A stretch of 64,000 nt of DNA, from the NCBI GenBank assembly GCA_947478845.1, contig CANJXC010000011.1:62001-126000 (forward strand), in the 5' to 3' direction. Position numbers and translations under genes: made by a program. Under the pieces are notes generated by a model. The model worked only from the letters and a program-made list of their open reading frames with translations. It was not told the origin of the DNA and searched no databases. This DNA is from Spirochaetales bacterium (GTDB lineage Bacteria > Spirochaetota > Spirochaetia > JABEVK01). How positions within the stretch are numbered: position 1 is the first letter of the stretch; each line of letters starts with the position of its first letter. Of this stretch, positions 16,135 to 24,596 are shown one piece after another.

Positions 16135-17127
16135 GGGTTTGATCCATCGGAGAAGCACGAGAACACTTTGAAGTTGGAAAAGTCCCAGACCCAGAACGAC
16201 CACCCCGCTACCGGCAAGTAACCCGGCGCGGACTCGGCTTCCGAGTCCAGCGAGCACTGCAAAACTGACGAGCACCAAAACCGGCAGGGTCCCCAGCGCA
16301 AAGGCACCCATCAGCAGGCCGCCATTCCAGAACCCGCCCGCCGCCAAGGCTTGAAACTGAACCGTCTGGGTAAAGCCACAGGGCAAAAAGAAAGTGGCCA
16401 CACCCAAAAGGATTCCTCCTCCCACCGTTCCCATCGAAGCAAAACGCCGCGAAAGCCCGGTGGTCTTTTCGCGTTTCCCCCCCCAACTGGGGAGTACGCC
16501 GAGCAGGTTGAGGCCCAGAAGTATCATGGTGAGCGCTGCAAGGGCAAACAGCACGTTGAACACGCTCTGATCCAGAGTGAGGGCACTACCGAGGCCCCCC
16601 AAGACCCCGCCGAGCAGAAGGAAGGTCAACAGCCGCGACAAGTGGAACGCTACAAGAGCCGCCGGGAGAACCTTGGGGTTCCGGCGGCCCACAGCAGCCG
16701 TAAAGGTCAGCAGCACTCCGCCCACCAGCGCGAAGCAACTCGAAAGCGAGGCTAGAACGCCCAAGAGCAAAGCACCCGGCGCTTCCAGAGTATCGAAAGA
16801 AAACAGGGAAACGAACCCCGTGGCCTGCAGGGCCGCGAAGGCCATCAGAAAAAAAAGACCGCTCCCGGCTCCTATCCAGTATTCTCTGCCAAGCCGACCT
16901 TCCGAGCCACCGTGAGCCAGCAAAAGATAACCGTGGGGCTCAAGGATTTGGTTCCACCGGCTTCGCTCTTCGCCTTCAGGCTCGGCCAACAGCTGAACCG
17001 TTACCTGGGCCCCCCGGAGATTGGCGTTTACCCTCGCCACGGCCGCATCTTGGGAGAGTAGCTCTTCAATGAGGGCCGGGCAGGCAGCACAGTGCATGCC
17101 TTTCACCCGAAAAATGAGTTCGCCCAT
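16120..17127 (-). CDS. HMA-domain fused to TauE/SafE-DsbD-like membrane protein
   Basis: A 335-residue fusion. Residues 1-70 are a heavy-metal-associated domain with GMHCAAC as Cu(I) site. The rest is a polytopic membrane domain of the type annotated as sulfite exporter TauE/SafE or DsbD_2, with about six to seven helices. Each half of that domain has one cysteine in a helix (SLSSCFALVGG and FFLPCGFTQTV), the placement used by CcdA/DsbD proteins to pass electrons across the membrane. Such genes commonly accompany copper ATPases. It overlaps the cupredoxin stop by 1 bp (TGATG) and ends 38 bp before copA. Role inferred: copper handling or thiol-redox across the membrane; direct transport is not shown. 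Confidence 0.85.
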   Translation of the reverse strand: MGELIFRVKGMHCAACPALIEELLSQDAAVARVNANLRGAQVTVQLLAEPEGEERSRWNQILEPHGYLLLAHGGSEGRLGREYWIGAGSGLFFLMAFAALQATGFVSLFSFDTLEAPGALLLGVLASLSSCFALVGGVLLTFTAAVGRRNPKVLPAALVAFHLSRLLTFLLLGGVLGGLGSALTLDQSVFNVLFALAALTMILLGLNLLGVLPSWGGKREKTTGLSRRFASMGTVGGGILLGVATFFLPCGFTQTVQFQALAAGGFWNGGLLMGAFALGTLPVLVLVSFAVLAGLGSRVRAGLLAGSGVVVLGLGLFQLQSVLVLLRWIKPLLAF

Positions 17128-17537
17128 CAGGTGAACAGGATTTCAAACGTGTACATCCCCATTCCGCAAACTCCGAACAGAGTTTGCCCCTTCTTCATGG
17201 ACGGAATAGCAAACTCTTTGAAGCCTTTGGGCGGAAGTACCGTTTGGACCTTAAGATCTGGCAGGAGGAACACGCGCGAGCAATCGTTGGTCTTGTTGGT
17301 ATAGACGCGCAAGATTGACTTCACACCGGCTTTGGCGGTCAACTGCACGGGAAAGTACCCGCCACGCGCCAGAACGGCCAGATTCTGCGTACCGTCGGTC
17401 TCAAAGCCCGTCTTCACCAATACGCCATCGGCAGCCCAGTCGATGGTCCACTGTTTGGCGGTCGATTCGGATCGGGTTTCGGCCGGTAGGGCCAGCACGC
17501 AACTGACAGCAATGAACAGAAAAAGAAAGCTCTTCAT
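17127..17537 (-). CDS. Exported cupredoxin-like protein
   Basis: A 136-residue protein with a signal peptide (cleavage near ALPAE) and a cupredoxin-type beta-sandwich. Features matching the small cupredoxin family found with copper pumps are a YFPVQLTAKAG strand, a cysteine in NDCSRVFLLPD, a LPPKGFKEFAIP turn and a C-terminal GVCGMGMYTFEI segment. The last segment supplies a cysteine and two methionines, while the histidine often present in blue-copper sites is missing, so a Cys/Met-rich Cu(I) site is more likely than a redox blue-copper centre. GGGAGGAG precedes the ATG. It is translationally coupled to the HMA-TauE gene, suggesting a periplasmic copper relay. Confidence 0.82.
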   Translation of the reverse strand: MKSFLFLFIAVSCVLALPAETRSESTAKQWTIDWAADGVLVKTGFETDGTQNLAVLARGGYFPVQLTAKAGVKSILRVYTNKTNDCSRVFLLPDLKVQTVLPPKGFKEFAIPSMKKGQTLFGVCGMGMYTFEILFT

Positions 17538-17624
17538 GACGCTCCTCCCTCGACTCTTTTCAATATACCTGTTTTCCCAGACACCTGTTGCTTCAGGTAA
17601 ACAAAGAGTGCTAGTTTTCCGAAA

Positions 17625-20138
17625 ATGGACCCTTCGCAGATTCCAGCCTTGCTCCTTCTGGAAGAACCAGAGCTCATGCCCCAGAAGCTCAATCCCGAGC
17701 TCGGTAGACTGGGGTGGAACGTCCGGAGGGTGCCTTCTTTGAAAGCGGCTTTGGAGGCTTTTCGGAGCGCAACCTTTGCAGCCCTGCTACTGCCGTGGGG
17801 GAAAAAAGAACCCATTGTAGATTCCTTAGGCATTCCTGTGGTGTTCTACAGCCCCGAGAGCGACGGAGAAGCGGTTCTCGGTACCCTTCAGGCAGCCGTA
17901 AGGCTGCAAACCAAGAATCGCGCCCTAGACACCCAGGAGCGTCTGGCGCGCATGTTCTTTGACCTCACGCCGGAGGCAGTTCTTCTCACTAGCCTCGATG
18001 GCCTGGTGATGGCCATCAACGCGGGCTTCACAGACTCTTTGGGCTATGCACCGGAAGACATTATCGGAACACCCAACATGGCCCAGGAACTTTGGGCCCA
18101 CCCCCAAGAGCTGGAAGCGACCAACAAACTCCTGAGCAACGGAGGCTCGGCCAAAAATGTAAAGGTGACGCTCAAGGCCAAGGATGGATCACCAAGGCAG
18201 ATGGTGTTGTCGGCCAGGCTGTTGGAGGTTGACCGCGTCGAATGCCTGCTCGCCATCGCCATGGATGTCACCACAGTATTTGAAGCCGAGGCGCGGCTCG
18301 AAGAACAGAATGAATTGCTTGACACCTTGTTCCAGCAGGCGGCCGACTCGGTGTTCCTTCTCGACGGAGAGGGAACGATCCTTTCTTTAAATCTCACCGC
18401 AAGCACACTCCTCGGCTATCTACCCGGTAACCTCGAAGGTCACAGTTTTTCGGAAGTCTATCAGCCGGCCGATGCCCCGAAAATGAGGGCTTTGCTCGAG
18501 TCACTGCGTTCGCGGAGTCAACTGCTGACCGAGTTAGTCCTCCTGGCTCGAAATGGAACATTGATACCTACGGAAGTGAATGTGCGCTTCGTGGAGATTC
18601 GTGGTCAGCCGAGGATATTGGCTGTTGCGCGAGACCTCCGAGACCGCCTTGAGTACCAAAGGGCCCTGCGGGAGTCGGAGGAACGTTACACCAATATTTT
18701 TGAAAACTCGGGCACGCTGAACATGATATTTAGCTTGGACGGGCATTTGGTCCTCCAAAACTCCCTTTCACGGAAGTCGCTTGATCAACTGAGTGATGCA
18801 GTCGGAAAGCCAGTAGAAACTATTTTTGGTGCTGAACGCGGTGCCCAGATGAAGCGGCAAATCGATGAGGTGGCAAGAACCAAAAAAAGTGTGGTGATCG
18901 AACTGAGGTTCGACCGGCCCGAGGGAGAAAAAGTCTACAACTCGACAGCTCTCCCCTTGGTGAACAGTTCGGGTAAAGTGGATAGCGTGCAGGTGATCTC
19001 CCGAGATGTCACCGACACAAAACAGTGGACTGATCGATTGCTTCACAGCGAGCGTCTGGATTCCATCGGCGTCTTGGCTGGTGGCTTGGCCCATGATTTC
19101 AACAACCTGCTGGCTGGGCTTTCCGGTAACCTGGAATTGGCCCGGATGCTCCTGACAACCGGCAACACCACCCAAGCCATTGAGCGCCTCGACAAAGCCG
19201 GGCAGGTGTTCCAGAGAGCCAAGGGTCTCACCAGGCAACTGCTCACTTTTTCCAAAGGCGGGATTACCCAGCGGGAGCAACACCTCCTAGGACCCTTTTT
19301 GCGCGATTGGGCGGAGTTTGCCTTCAGTGGATCCGACGTTGGGTTGTCTGTCTCGATTGCACCGGAGCTCTGGCCGTGTGAGTGCGACGCCATGCAGATT
19401 GCGCAAGCGGTTGACAACCTGTTGATCAACGCGAAGCAGGCCTCGCCACCCGGGGGCAGGGTGGAGCTCAGAGCCGAGAACCTCACCGCCGAGGGCCGCT
19501 TTCTGGCCATTCACGTCGTCGATCACGGTTCCGGGATCCCTGACGAGCTGCGCAAGAAAATTTTTGATCCTTTCTTCACCACCAAAAAAACAGGGACAGG
19601 CCTCGGGCTCGCCTCGACCTTGTCGATTGCCAAACAGCATCATGGTCGGATTGAGCTTGAGACAACTGAGGGTGGAGGCTGCATGTTTTCACTGATCTTG
19701 CCGGCTACGGCTGGCGCCGAGGTGACTGCGGTCGAAGAAAAACAGGTTCTTGGTCGGCATGAAGGCTGGGCCCTGGTGATGGACGACAACGAAGACCTCC
19801 GAGATGCCGTGGGTTCGTTGCTGGAGGTGTTAGGGTTGCAGGTGAAAGTCGCCAGTGAGGGAGAAGAGGCCCTTCGGATTTTCGACAAGGCCCGCGAGCT
19901 GGGTGAAGAACCCTTCCTTATTCTGCTAGACCTGACCATTCCCGGTGGCCTGGGAGGACGCGATACCGCGCTGGCCCTGCGCAAGCGGGAGGCGCGGGGT
20001 TGTTTGGTGGCCATGAGTGGCTATACGGACCACAAGGATTCGGATGAAACTGAGCTCGCCGTGTTCGATGACACCCTCGACAAACCTTTCCGGTTGAGCG
20101 ATGTGCAACATATCCTGGAAAGGCTTCGAGAGACCTGA
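17625..20138 (+). CDS. Hybrid sensor histidine kinase, PAS-rich, soluble
   Basis: An 837-residue cytoplasmic hybrid kinase. Order: degenerate receiver-like region (about 5-95), three PAS domains (about 105-220, 228-345, 350-465), dimerisation/phosphoacceptor domain with H490 in [11 protein letters not shown], ATPase domain with the N box ([10 protein letters not shown]), DHGSGIP, FDPFFTT and GTGLGLAS, then a C-terminal receiver with acidic pair at MDDNED, phospho-acceptor D769 in LLDLTIPGG and LDKPF lysine. No transmembrane helix is visible, so it senses an internal signal through PAS. No ribosome site precedes the ATG, and a TTGCTT-18-TAGTTT promoter would start transcription almost at the ATG, so the mRNA may be leaderless. 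No cognate regulator is adjacent. Confidence 0.93.
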   Translation: MDPSQIPALLLLEEPELMPQKLNPELGRLGWNVRRVPSLKAALEAFRSATFAALLLPWGKKEPIVDSLGIPVVFYSPESDGEAVLGTLQAAVRLQTKNRALDTQERLARMFFDLTPEAVLLTSLDGLVMAINAGFTDSLGYAPEDIIGTPNMAQELWAHPQELEATNKLLSNGGSAKNVKVTLKAKDGSPRQMVLSARLLEVDRVECLLAIAMDVTTVFEAEARLEEQNELLDTLFQQAADSVFLLDGEGTILSLNLTASTLLGYLPGNLEGHSFSEVYQPADAPKMRALLESLRSRSQLLTELVLLARNGTLIPTEVNVRFVEIRGQPRILAVARDLRDRLEYQRALRESEERYTNIFENSGTLNMIFSLDGHLVLQNSLSRKSLDQLSDAVGKPVETIFGAERGAQMKRQIDEVARTKKSVVIELRFDRPEGEKVYNSTALPLVNSSGKVDSVQVISRDVTDTKQWTDRLLHSERLDSIGVLAGGLAHDFNNLLAGLSGNLELARMLLTTGNTTQAIERLDKAGQVFQRAKGLTRQLLTFSKGGITQREQHLLGPFLRDWAEFAFSGSDVGLSVSIAPELWPCECDAMQIAQAVDNLLINAKQASPPGGRVELRAENLTAEGRFLAIHVVDHGSGIPDELRKKIFDPFFTTKKTGTGLGLASTLSIAKQHHGRIELETTEGGGCMFSLILPATAGAEVTAVEEKQVLGRHEGWALVMDDNEDLRDAVGSLLEVLGLQVKVASEGEEALRIFDKARELGEEPFLILLDLTIPGGLGGRDTALALRKREARGCLVAMSGYTDHKDSDETELAVFDDTLDKPFRLSDVQHILERLRET

Positions 20139-20144
20139 CCAGCG

Positions 20145-21002
20145 CTAGAAAGAAGTCAGGTTTCGAATGACCTGAGCAGCCTCAGGGCTGGGGGCCATGA
20201 TGATGTTGTCGATGCTGTTCCAACGGTCGACACCGGGTTCGAGAAGAATGTTCCGGCTGTCCATCTCGAGATTCATGGAGCCACCCCCGTGAAACTCCAA
20301 GGTCCATCCCAGGTTTTTCAGCATCGGCAGGCAGGCTGCAAAGTCCCAAATCCGGGCCCTCGTGATGACCGCACCGTAGCTTCCCGCCGCCAACCTCACC
20401 ATATTGAAAACAGAACTGCCGGTAACCTGGACGTAGAAAGGGAGTCGGTAATTGCCTTCTCGAGCGAGTTGCTGGCTAATGGATATCATGCAACCGCGGG
20501 GAAGCTCTCTGTGTCGGTTTGCTTGCAATTCGTGGGGCGAACCCAGTTTGGCCCGCCACAGGTCTGGGTCGCAGCCTAGCTTTTCACGGTAGGTCTTCGG
20601 TCCTTTGGTGTAGTAGAGCTCGCCGAGGGCCGCCAGAAACACCGCGCCTTCCTTTAAGACTCCGGTTTCCATGAACCCTACCGACACCCCCCAGTTGGGC
20701 AGGGCATTGGCAAACGGGGCTGTGCCGTCAATAGGGTCGATGATCCAAGCTTTTTTCCGGAACGCTTGCGCTAGGTAGTCTTCGGTCTGTTGAGCGATCG
20801 TTTCTTCCCCGAGCAGGTAGACACCCTGTTCGACCTGTTGAAGTTGATCGGTCAGAAATGCCTCGATGGATTTGTCGGCGAGGGTGACGATGGAGTCGTC
20901 GGCTTTATATTCACGCACCGGAGAGTCAAAATACGACAGGGCAATGCGCCCGCTGTCGAGCATCAGCGGCAAAAGCCGCTCCAAGTTCCAAGTAGTCATC
21001 AT
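20145..21002 (-). CDS. Inositol-monophosphatase-family phosphatase
   Basis: A 285-residue member of the Li-sensitive, Mg-dependent FIG superfamily. Metal-binding motifs are present: GEET (LLGEETIAQQ), DPIDGT in WIIDPIDGTAPFANALPNWG, and a later WDFAACLPML block with the third aspartate. The family includes inositol monophosphatase, histidinol phosphatase and CysQ (3'-phosphoadenosine 5'-phosphate phosphatase); the sequence does not decide which. Two adjacent ATG codons (21002 and 20999) are both usable. It converges on the hybrid kinase gene (6 bp apart) and is divergent from the NusG-II gene. Confidence 0.88.
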   Translation of the reverse strand: MMTTWNLERLLPLMLDSGRIALSYFDSPVREYKADDSIVTLADKSIEAFLTDQLQQVEQGVYLLGEETIAQQTEDYLAQAFRKKAWIIDPIDGTAPFANALPNWGVSVGFMETGVLKEGAVFLAALGELYYTKGPKTYREKLGCDPDLWRAKLGSPHELQANRHRELPRGCMISISQQLAREGNYRLPFYVQVTGSSVFNMVRLAAGSYGAVITRARIWDFAACLPMLKNLGWTLEFHGGGSMNLEMDSRNILLEPGVDRWNSIDNIIMAPSPEAAQVIRNLTSF

Positions 21003-21058
21003 TCAACCTACCCTTCGATGGCCTTTTCTTCAAGGACGTGGTACAAACGGAGCTTCGG

Positions 21059-21421
21059 ATGAAACCTTTCGACATTGTGTTTCTGTTGCTGAGCCTCGTG
21101 CTTACGGCGGGCTCCGCTTGGGCGGCTCTCGCACCAACCAATGCGCCGCTTCGCTTGGAAGTTCAAACCGACGGAGGCCTCTACACCTACCCTCTCGATA
21201 CCGACCAGGAGATTAAAGCCGTGGGGCCACTTGGGACGACGCTCGTTCATGTGGAAGGCCGGGCCGTGCACGTGGAGGTCTCTCCGTGTGCCAATAAAGT
21301 GTGTCTGGCCATGGGAACTATCCGCCAGGGCGGCCAGTGGCTAGCTTGCCTACCCAACCACGTCTTCATACGCATCTCTGGCGGATCGGCCGAGGCGAGC
21401 ATCGATGCCGGGGTCTTCTAA
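21059..21421 (+). CDS. NusG domain II-containing membrane-anchored protein
   Basis: A 120-residue protein with an N-terminal signal or membrane anchor (IVFLLLSLVLTAGSAWA) and a single NusG_II domain outside the membrane. The domain shows the conserved cysteine pattern SPCANKVCLAMG followed by ACLPNHVFIRI. This family is unrelated in function to the elongation factor NusG; it is usually found beside ApbE and Gx-transporter genes. GGAG lies 6 nt before the ATG at 21059, favouring it over the ATG at 21038. It overlaps the next gene by 17 bp if that gene starts at 21405. Role unknown; the cysteines could be redox-active. Confidence 0.88.
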   Translation: MKPFDIVFLLLSLVLTAGSAWAALAPTNAPLRLEVQTDGGLYTYPLDTDQEIKAVGPLGTTLVHVEGRAVHVEVSPCANKVCLAMGTIRQGGQWLACLPNHVFIRISGGSAEASIDAGVF

Positions 21422-21947
21422 AAAAATGGCGCAGGCACGCCTCCCCCTTGTGGCCTTCTTTGGGGCTTTAAGTCTATTTTTTGCCACCTTGGAGTATTTG
21501 TTTCCCACTCCGCCTTGGTTCCGCCTGGGCCTGGCGAACCTGCCAATCCTGTTGGCTCTTGATTTTTTCACCTTTCCTGAACTGCTCCTGTTGCTCCTGC
21601 TCAAGGTTATTGGCCAAGGCATCGTGAACGGGACTTTAGCCAGTCAAGCGTTTCTACTCTCGAGCTCGGGCAGTTTGGCGAGTTTTGTGGTGATGTACAT
21701 GGCCTTCCGGTTGATTCCGCGAGGGTGGATCTCGCTCATAGGCCTGAGCCTTGCGGGGTCGATGGCCAGCAACACCGTGCAAGTTGGCCTCTCCATGGTT
21801 TTGATCTTTGGTCCGGCTTCGGGGATCATCGCCCCGTGGTTTCTCGGGCTGGGAACCCTCAGCGGTCTAGGGATCGGCTGGGGAGCCGAAACCCTCAAGA
21901 GGTATTCGCGATGGCTCAGGAGGGTGAAGCTTGGCCAAAGCTCGTAA
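21405..21947 (+). CDS. Gx transporter family protein (HepI-like membrane protein)
   Basis: A 180-residue polytopic membrane protein with five to six hydrophobic segments, matching the family once called heptaprenyl diphosphate synthase component I and now Gx transporter. Typical features are FRLGLANLPILLAL near residue 40 and the KVIGQGIVNGTLASQAFLLS segment. It resembles the substrate-binding (S) components of ECF importers in size and topology. The start is either ATG 21405, overlapping the NusG-II gene by 17 bp, or ATG 21426 just after that gene's stop. It is followed by a membrane protein gene with a 17-bp overlap. Confidence 0.85.
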   Translation: MPGSSKKMAQARLPLVAFFGALSLFFATLEYLFPTPPWFRLGLANLPILLALDFFTFPELLLLLLLKVIGQGIVNGTLASQAFLLSSSGSLASFVVMYMAFRLIPRGWISLIGLSLAGSMASNTVQVGLSMVLIFGPASGIIAPWFLGLGTLSGLGIGWGAETLKRYSRWLRRVKLGQSS

Positions 21948-22566
21948 CTCGAAGCACCCTGACCGGCTGGATGCACTTTTGCACCCGACACCACGCTTCC
22001 TCTGGGGTCTAGCGCTTCTCGGTGTGCTGGTGCTAGCTCCCCGCTGGGAAACCCGCGCAGCTGTGATGCTGTTCGGGGGTGTTCTGGCGACGCTGGCGGG
22101 AAAACGCATCAGCTTCAGTTACTTTCTTCTGCTTGCCGGGACAGTGGTTGTGTTTCATGCTTTGGCACCTTTCGGCAAAGTCCTCATCATGCTGGGAAAC
22201 TTTCCGCTCACCGAGGGTGCCTTGCTGGGAGGCTGGAAGAACGGGCTCACCATGGCTGGGCTGGTTTTTGTGAGTCTGGGGACAATTAGCCGTCAGTTGC
22301 ACCTCCCTGGCCGGTTCGGCAAATTGTGGGCGCTCACTTTCTCTTGGTACGAACAACTCATGGAATCCAAAAGTCGGGTGCACCCGGGTGCCATCCTTTT
22401 GTCCATAGACAGAATTCTAGAACAGCATTACCCCACCAGGCCCGGAAGCTCCCCAGTTTGGACCCAAGAGCAGAGATCACCCCATGGGCCAACGAAGGCG
22501 AGCGGCTGGGCGTTGGTGATATTGAGCACTTTGGCGGCTGTGACCCTGGCAGTGGCACTTCGATGA
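21931..22566 (+). CDS. Membrane protein, possibly EcfT-like
   Basis: A 211-residue membrane protein starting at TTG 21931, which is supported by AGGAGGG seven nucleotides upstream inside the preceding gene. Hydrophobic segments cover residues about 24-60, 65-90, 100-120 and 192-210. The middle part (GNFPLTEGALLGG, SLGTISRQLHLPG, then a charged WYEQLMESKSR stretch) is reminiscent of EcfT/CbiQ transmembrane subunits, which have an LTxxG segment followed by cytoplasmic coupling helices. No ECF ATPase gene is nearby. The resemblance is only suggestive; what is secure is that it is coupled to the Gx-transporter gene and to flavodoxin. Confidence 0.7.
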   Translation: MAKARNSKHPDRLDALLHPTPRFLWGLALLGVLVLAPRWETRAAVMLFGGVLATLAGKRISFSYFLLLAGTVVVFHALAPFGKVLIMLGNFPLTEGALLGGWKNGLTMAGLVFVSLGTISRQLHLPGRFGKLWALTFSWYEQLMESKSRVHPGAILLSIDRILEQHYPTRPGSSPVWTQEQRSPHGPTKASGWALVILSTLAAVTLAVALR

Positions 22567-23033
22567 AAACACCAGCAAGGAAACCTGTCCTCATCGCTTG
22601 GGCAAGCAAGAATGGAGGCACAGAAACCCTCGCACAGCGTCTGAGTGAAGTGCTGGGAAAATACCCATTTGCGGTGGAACTCAGAAACATCAAGGACGTC
22701 GAATTGACCTTGCTCCACCAGTGGAGAGCTTTGATCTTTGGAAGCCCGACGTACGGCGCCGGTGACCTGCACCCGGCTTGGGACAAACCCGAAAGGGTTC
22801 TGCGCGACTTCGACCTGACGGGGATGCCTTTTGCGGCTTTCGGCACCGGAGCATCCCGGTACCCGACTCCGCACTGGGCCGTGGACATCCTCGAGAACCG
22901 CCTCAAAAACTGCGGCGGCGTTCGTCTCATCCCCGGCTTGAAAATGGATACCTTGATCGGGCTTCGCGTACGCGACGCCGACCCTTGGGCCCACGATCTT
23001 GCCCAGGCCCTCACCGATCACCAGCCTGCTTAG
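22563..23033 (+). CDS. Flavodoxin-like protein
   Basis: A 156-residue protein of short-chain flavodoxin size. The FMN phosphate loop is WASKNGGTETLAQ, a variant of the T/S-x-T-G-x-T-E signature, and the second isoalloxazine loop is GSPTYGAGDLHPAWD. A third loop carries FGTGASRYPTPHWAVD. It should act as a one-electron carrier in the cytosol. The ATG at 22563 overlaps the stop of the preceding membrane protein gene (ATGA), which sets the start. Convergent ndk overlaps its last 4 bp. Its place after NusG-II and Gx-transporter genes hints at a redox task for that unit. Confidence 0.88.
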   Translation: MKTPARKPVLIAWASKNGGTETLAQRLSEVLGKYPFAVELRNIKDVELTLLHQWRALIFGSPTYGAGDLHPAWDKPERVLRDFDLTGMPFAAFGTGASRYPTPHWAVDILENRLKNCGGVRLIPGLKMDTLIGLRVRDADPWAHDLAQALTDHQPA

Positions 23034-23527
23034 TTCAGGAAGTGCTCGTTTTGGTCGTTAGTGCGGTAAGTTTGATAGTCGGCACTTGTGAACCACAGGG
23101 CCAATTCGCGTTCGGCGTCGTTGGCATCGGCCGAGGCGTGGATGAGGTTGCGCACCGCTAACCCTAGGGGCTTCGTGGCGGCAAACGTGTGGTGGGCGTA
23201 GTCGCCGCGGATGGTGCCGGGGGCCGACTTCAAAGGTTCGGTGGCACCGCACAGCTTACGAACATTCTCGATGGCGGAAACTCCTTCGACGGCAAAAACC
23301 ACCACCGGACCAGAGACAATAAACTCTATCAAGGCATTGCGCACGGGCTCACCGTGCCTTACGGCGATGTCCTCGTAGGTGTAATGCTGACCGGCCAATT
23401 CTTTCGAGGGAGTCAGCATTTTGAGAGCTCGGATTTTGAGACCCATTCTCTCGAACCTCGAGAGAATCTCGCCCACCAACCCTCGGCGTACGCCATCGGG
23501 CTTGATCAGGCAGAAGGTAGTTTCCAT
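23030..23527 (-). CDS. ndk: Nucleoside-diphosphate kinase
   Basis: A 165-residue Ndk that transfers the gamma-phosphate of ATP to other nucleoside diphosphates through a phosphohistidine. The catalytic histidine is H130 in RNLIHASADANDAERE, and the N-terminal TFCLIKPDGVRRG, the GPVVVFAVEG strand and TIRGDYA are all typical. It is somewhat longer than the usual 140-150 residues, with an extended C-terminus (WFTSADYQTYR). The ATG at 23527 is the family start. It converges on the flavodoxin gene with a 4-bp overlap and is divergent from the esterase-like lipoprotein gene. Confidence 0.96.
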   Translation of the reverse strand: METTFCLIKPDGVRRGLVGEILSRFERMGLKIRALKMLTPSKELAGQHYTYEDIAVRHGEPVRNALIEFIVSGPVVVFAVEGVSAIENVRKLCGATEPLKSAPGTIRGDYAHHTFAATKPLGLAVRNLIHASADANDAERELALWFTSADYQTYRTNDQNEHFLN

Positions 23528-23591
23528 GGCCGATATTTTCCTGTTTTTCGGGCCTTTGACAAGACCCCTGTTCCGAGCTACGGTCAAACGC

Positions 23592-24596
23592 ATGCGCCTC
23601 GTTGGGCTGGCAGTCTTTTTCTTTTCCCTCCTCGAGACTTCTTGTGGCCCTTCACAACCGACTTATACCGACCGTGTTCAAGACGTTGCCCCCGATGGGG
23701 TGGATCCACGCTTGGCTGAGCTGACAAAACTCGCAGCCGGAAAAAGCTTTAACGAGTTCACGAGCTTGGTGGTCGTCTGGAAAGATTGGCTGGACTCGAC
23801 CGAGACGCCCATACCGCTGGTAGAAGGTAACCGCCTGACGTTCGTTTACTACGATTCTACCGACAGTCTAGACCAGGTGTGGCTGGCCGCTTCTTTTTGT
23901 CCGGCACCCTTGCCCCTTCTGCGTTGGGAGGCCACTCGTCTGTTCTTCCGCACGTTCGTGATTCCTAAACCTGCAGGGGTAAAGTATCAGTTTGTAGCCT
24001 CTCCCGCGCATCCAAAGGCTAGCATTTTGTCCGACGTATTTCACCCCGATGTGACTTCGGGAGTAGCACCTCTAAGCTGGTTCCCTTCTTCGACGAGCCC
24101 GCGGATCCATTCCATCGACGCTTCCTTGATTCCCGCTCTGGCGTCTCAAAACCTTCGGATCCTGTTGCCCCCGGACTACGACCGCGACCTTTCGCACTCT
24201 TGGCCACTGATGGTTCTCACCGGTCAGTCCGACCTTGTCTGGGATCAGGTCCCAACGGCGGCCATCGCTAACGGTACGGTCATTCCTCTGGTTATTGTGG
24301 CTTTGGTACCAGACAGCTCACACCCGTTGACAGCTCAGTCTCTTCCGATTCACTGGAACCGGAATGTCCTCCCGTGGTTGTCGAGCCACTATAGGGTGGT
24401 CACCTCGGCCGGCAGTGTGTTCTGGCTGGCCTGGGGCGACACAGGGCCTGCCGTCAGCGAGGCCGCGGCGACACATCCGGAACTGTTCGGCAATGTCTGG
24501 ACTCCTCCTGCAGGGATGAAAACTGAAGATCCGGCCGTGTGGAATCAGAGCATGGCGCAAGTCCTCAGAACCTCGTTTCCCAAGGTGGCCCCATGA
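23592..24596 (+). CDS. Lipoprotein with degenerate enterochelin-esterase-like domain
   Basis: A 334-residue lipoprotein: the signal ends LLETSC (Cys18). Residues about 60-165 resemble the N-terminal beta-domain of esterase/CBM48-type proteins (RLTFVYYDSTDSLDQVWLAASF). Residues about 180-330 follow the alpha/beta-hydrolase pattern of Fes/esterase-D-like proteins, with RILLPPDYDRDLSHSWPLMV and NVLPWLSSHYRV. Where active members have a G-x-S-x-G elbow, this one reads SAGSVFWLAWGD, so no conventional nucleophile is visible. It is probably non-catalytic, perhaps binding a ligand at the outer or inner membrane. It is coupled to the M18 aminopeptidase gene by an ATGA overlap. Confidence 0.75.
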   Translation: MRLVGLAVFFFSLLETSCGPSQPTYTDRVQDVAPDGVDPRLAELTKLAAGKSFNEFTSLVVVWKDWLDSTETPIPLVEGNRLTFVYYDSTDSLDQVWLAASFCPAPLPLLRWEATRLFFRTFVIPKPAGVKYQFVASPAHPKASILSDVFHPDVTSGVAPLSWFPSSTSPRIHSIDASLIPALASQNLRILLPPDYDRDLSHSWPLMVLTGQSDLVWDQVPTAAIANGTVIPLVIVALVPDSSHPLTAQSLPIHWNRNVLPWLSSHYRVVTSAGSVFWLAWGDTGPAVSEAAATHPELFGNVWTPPAGMKTEDPAVWNQSMAQVLRTSFPKVAP

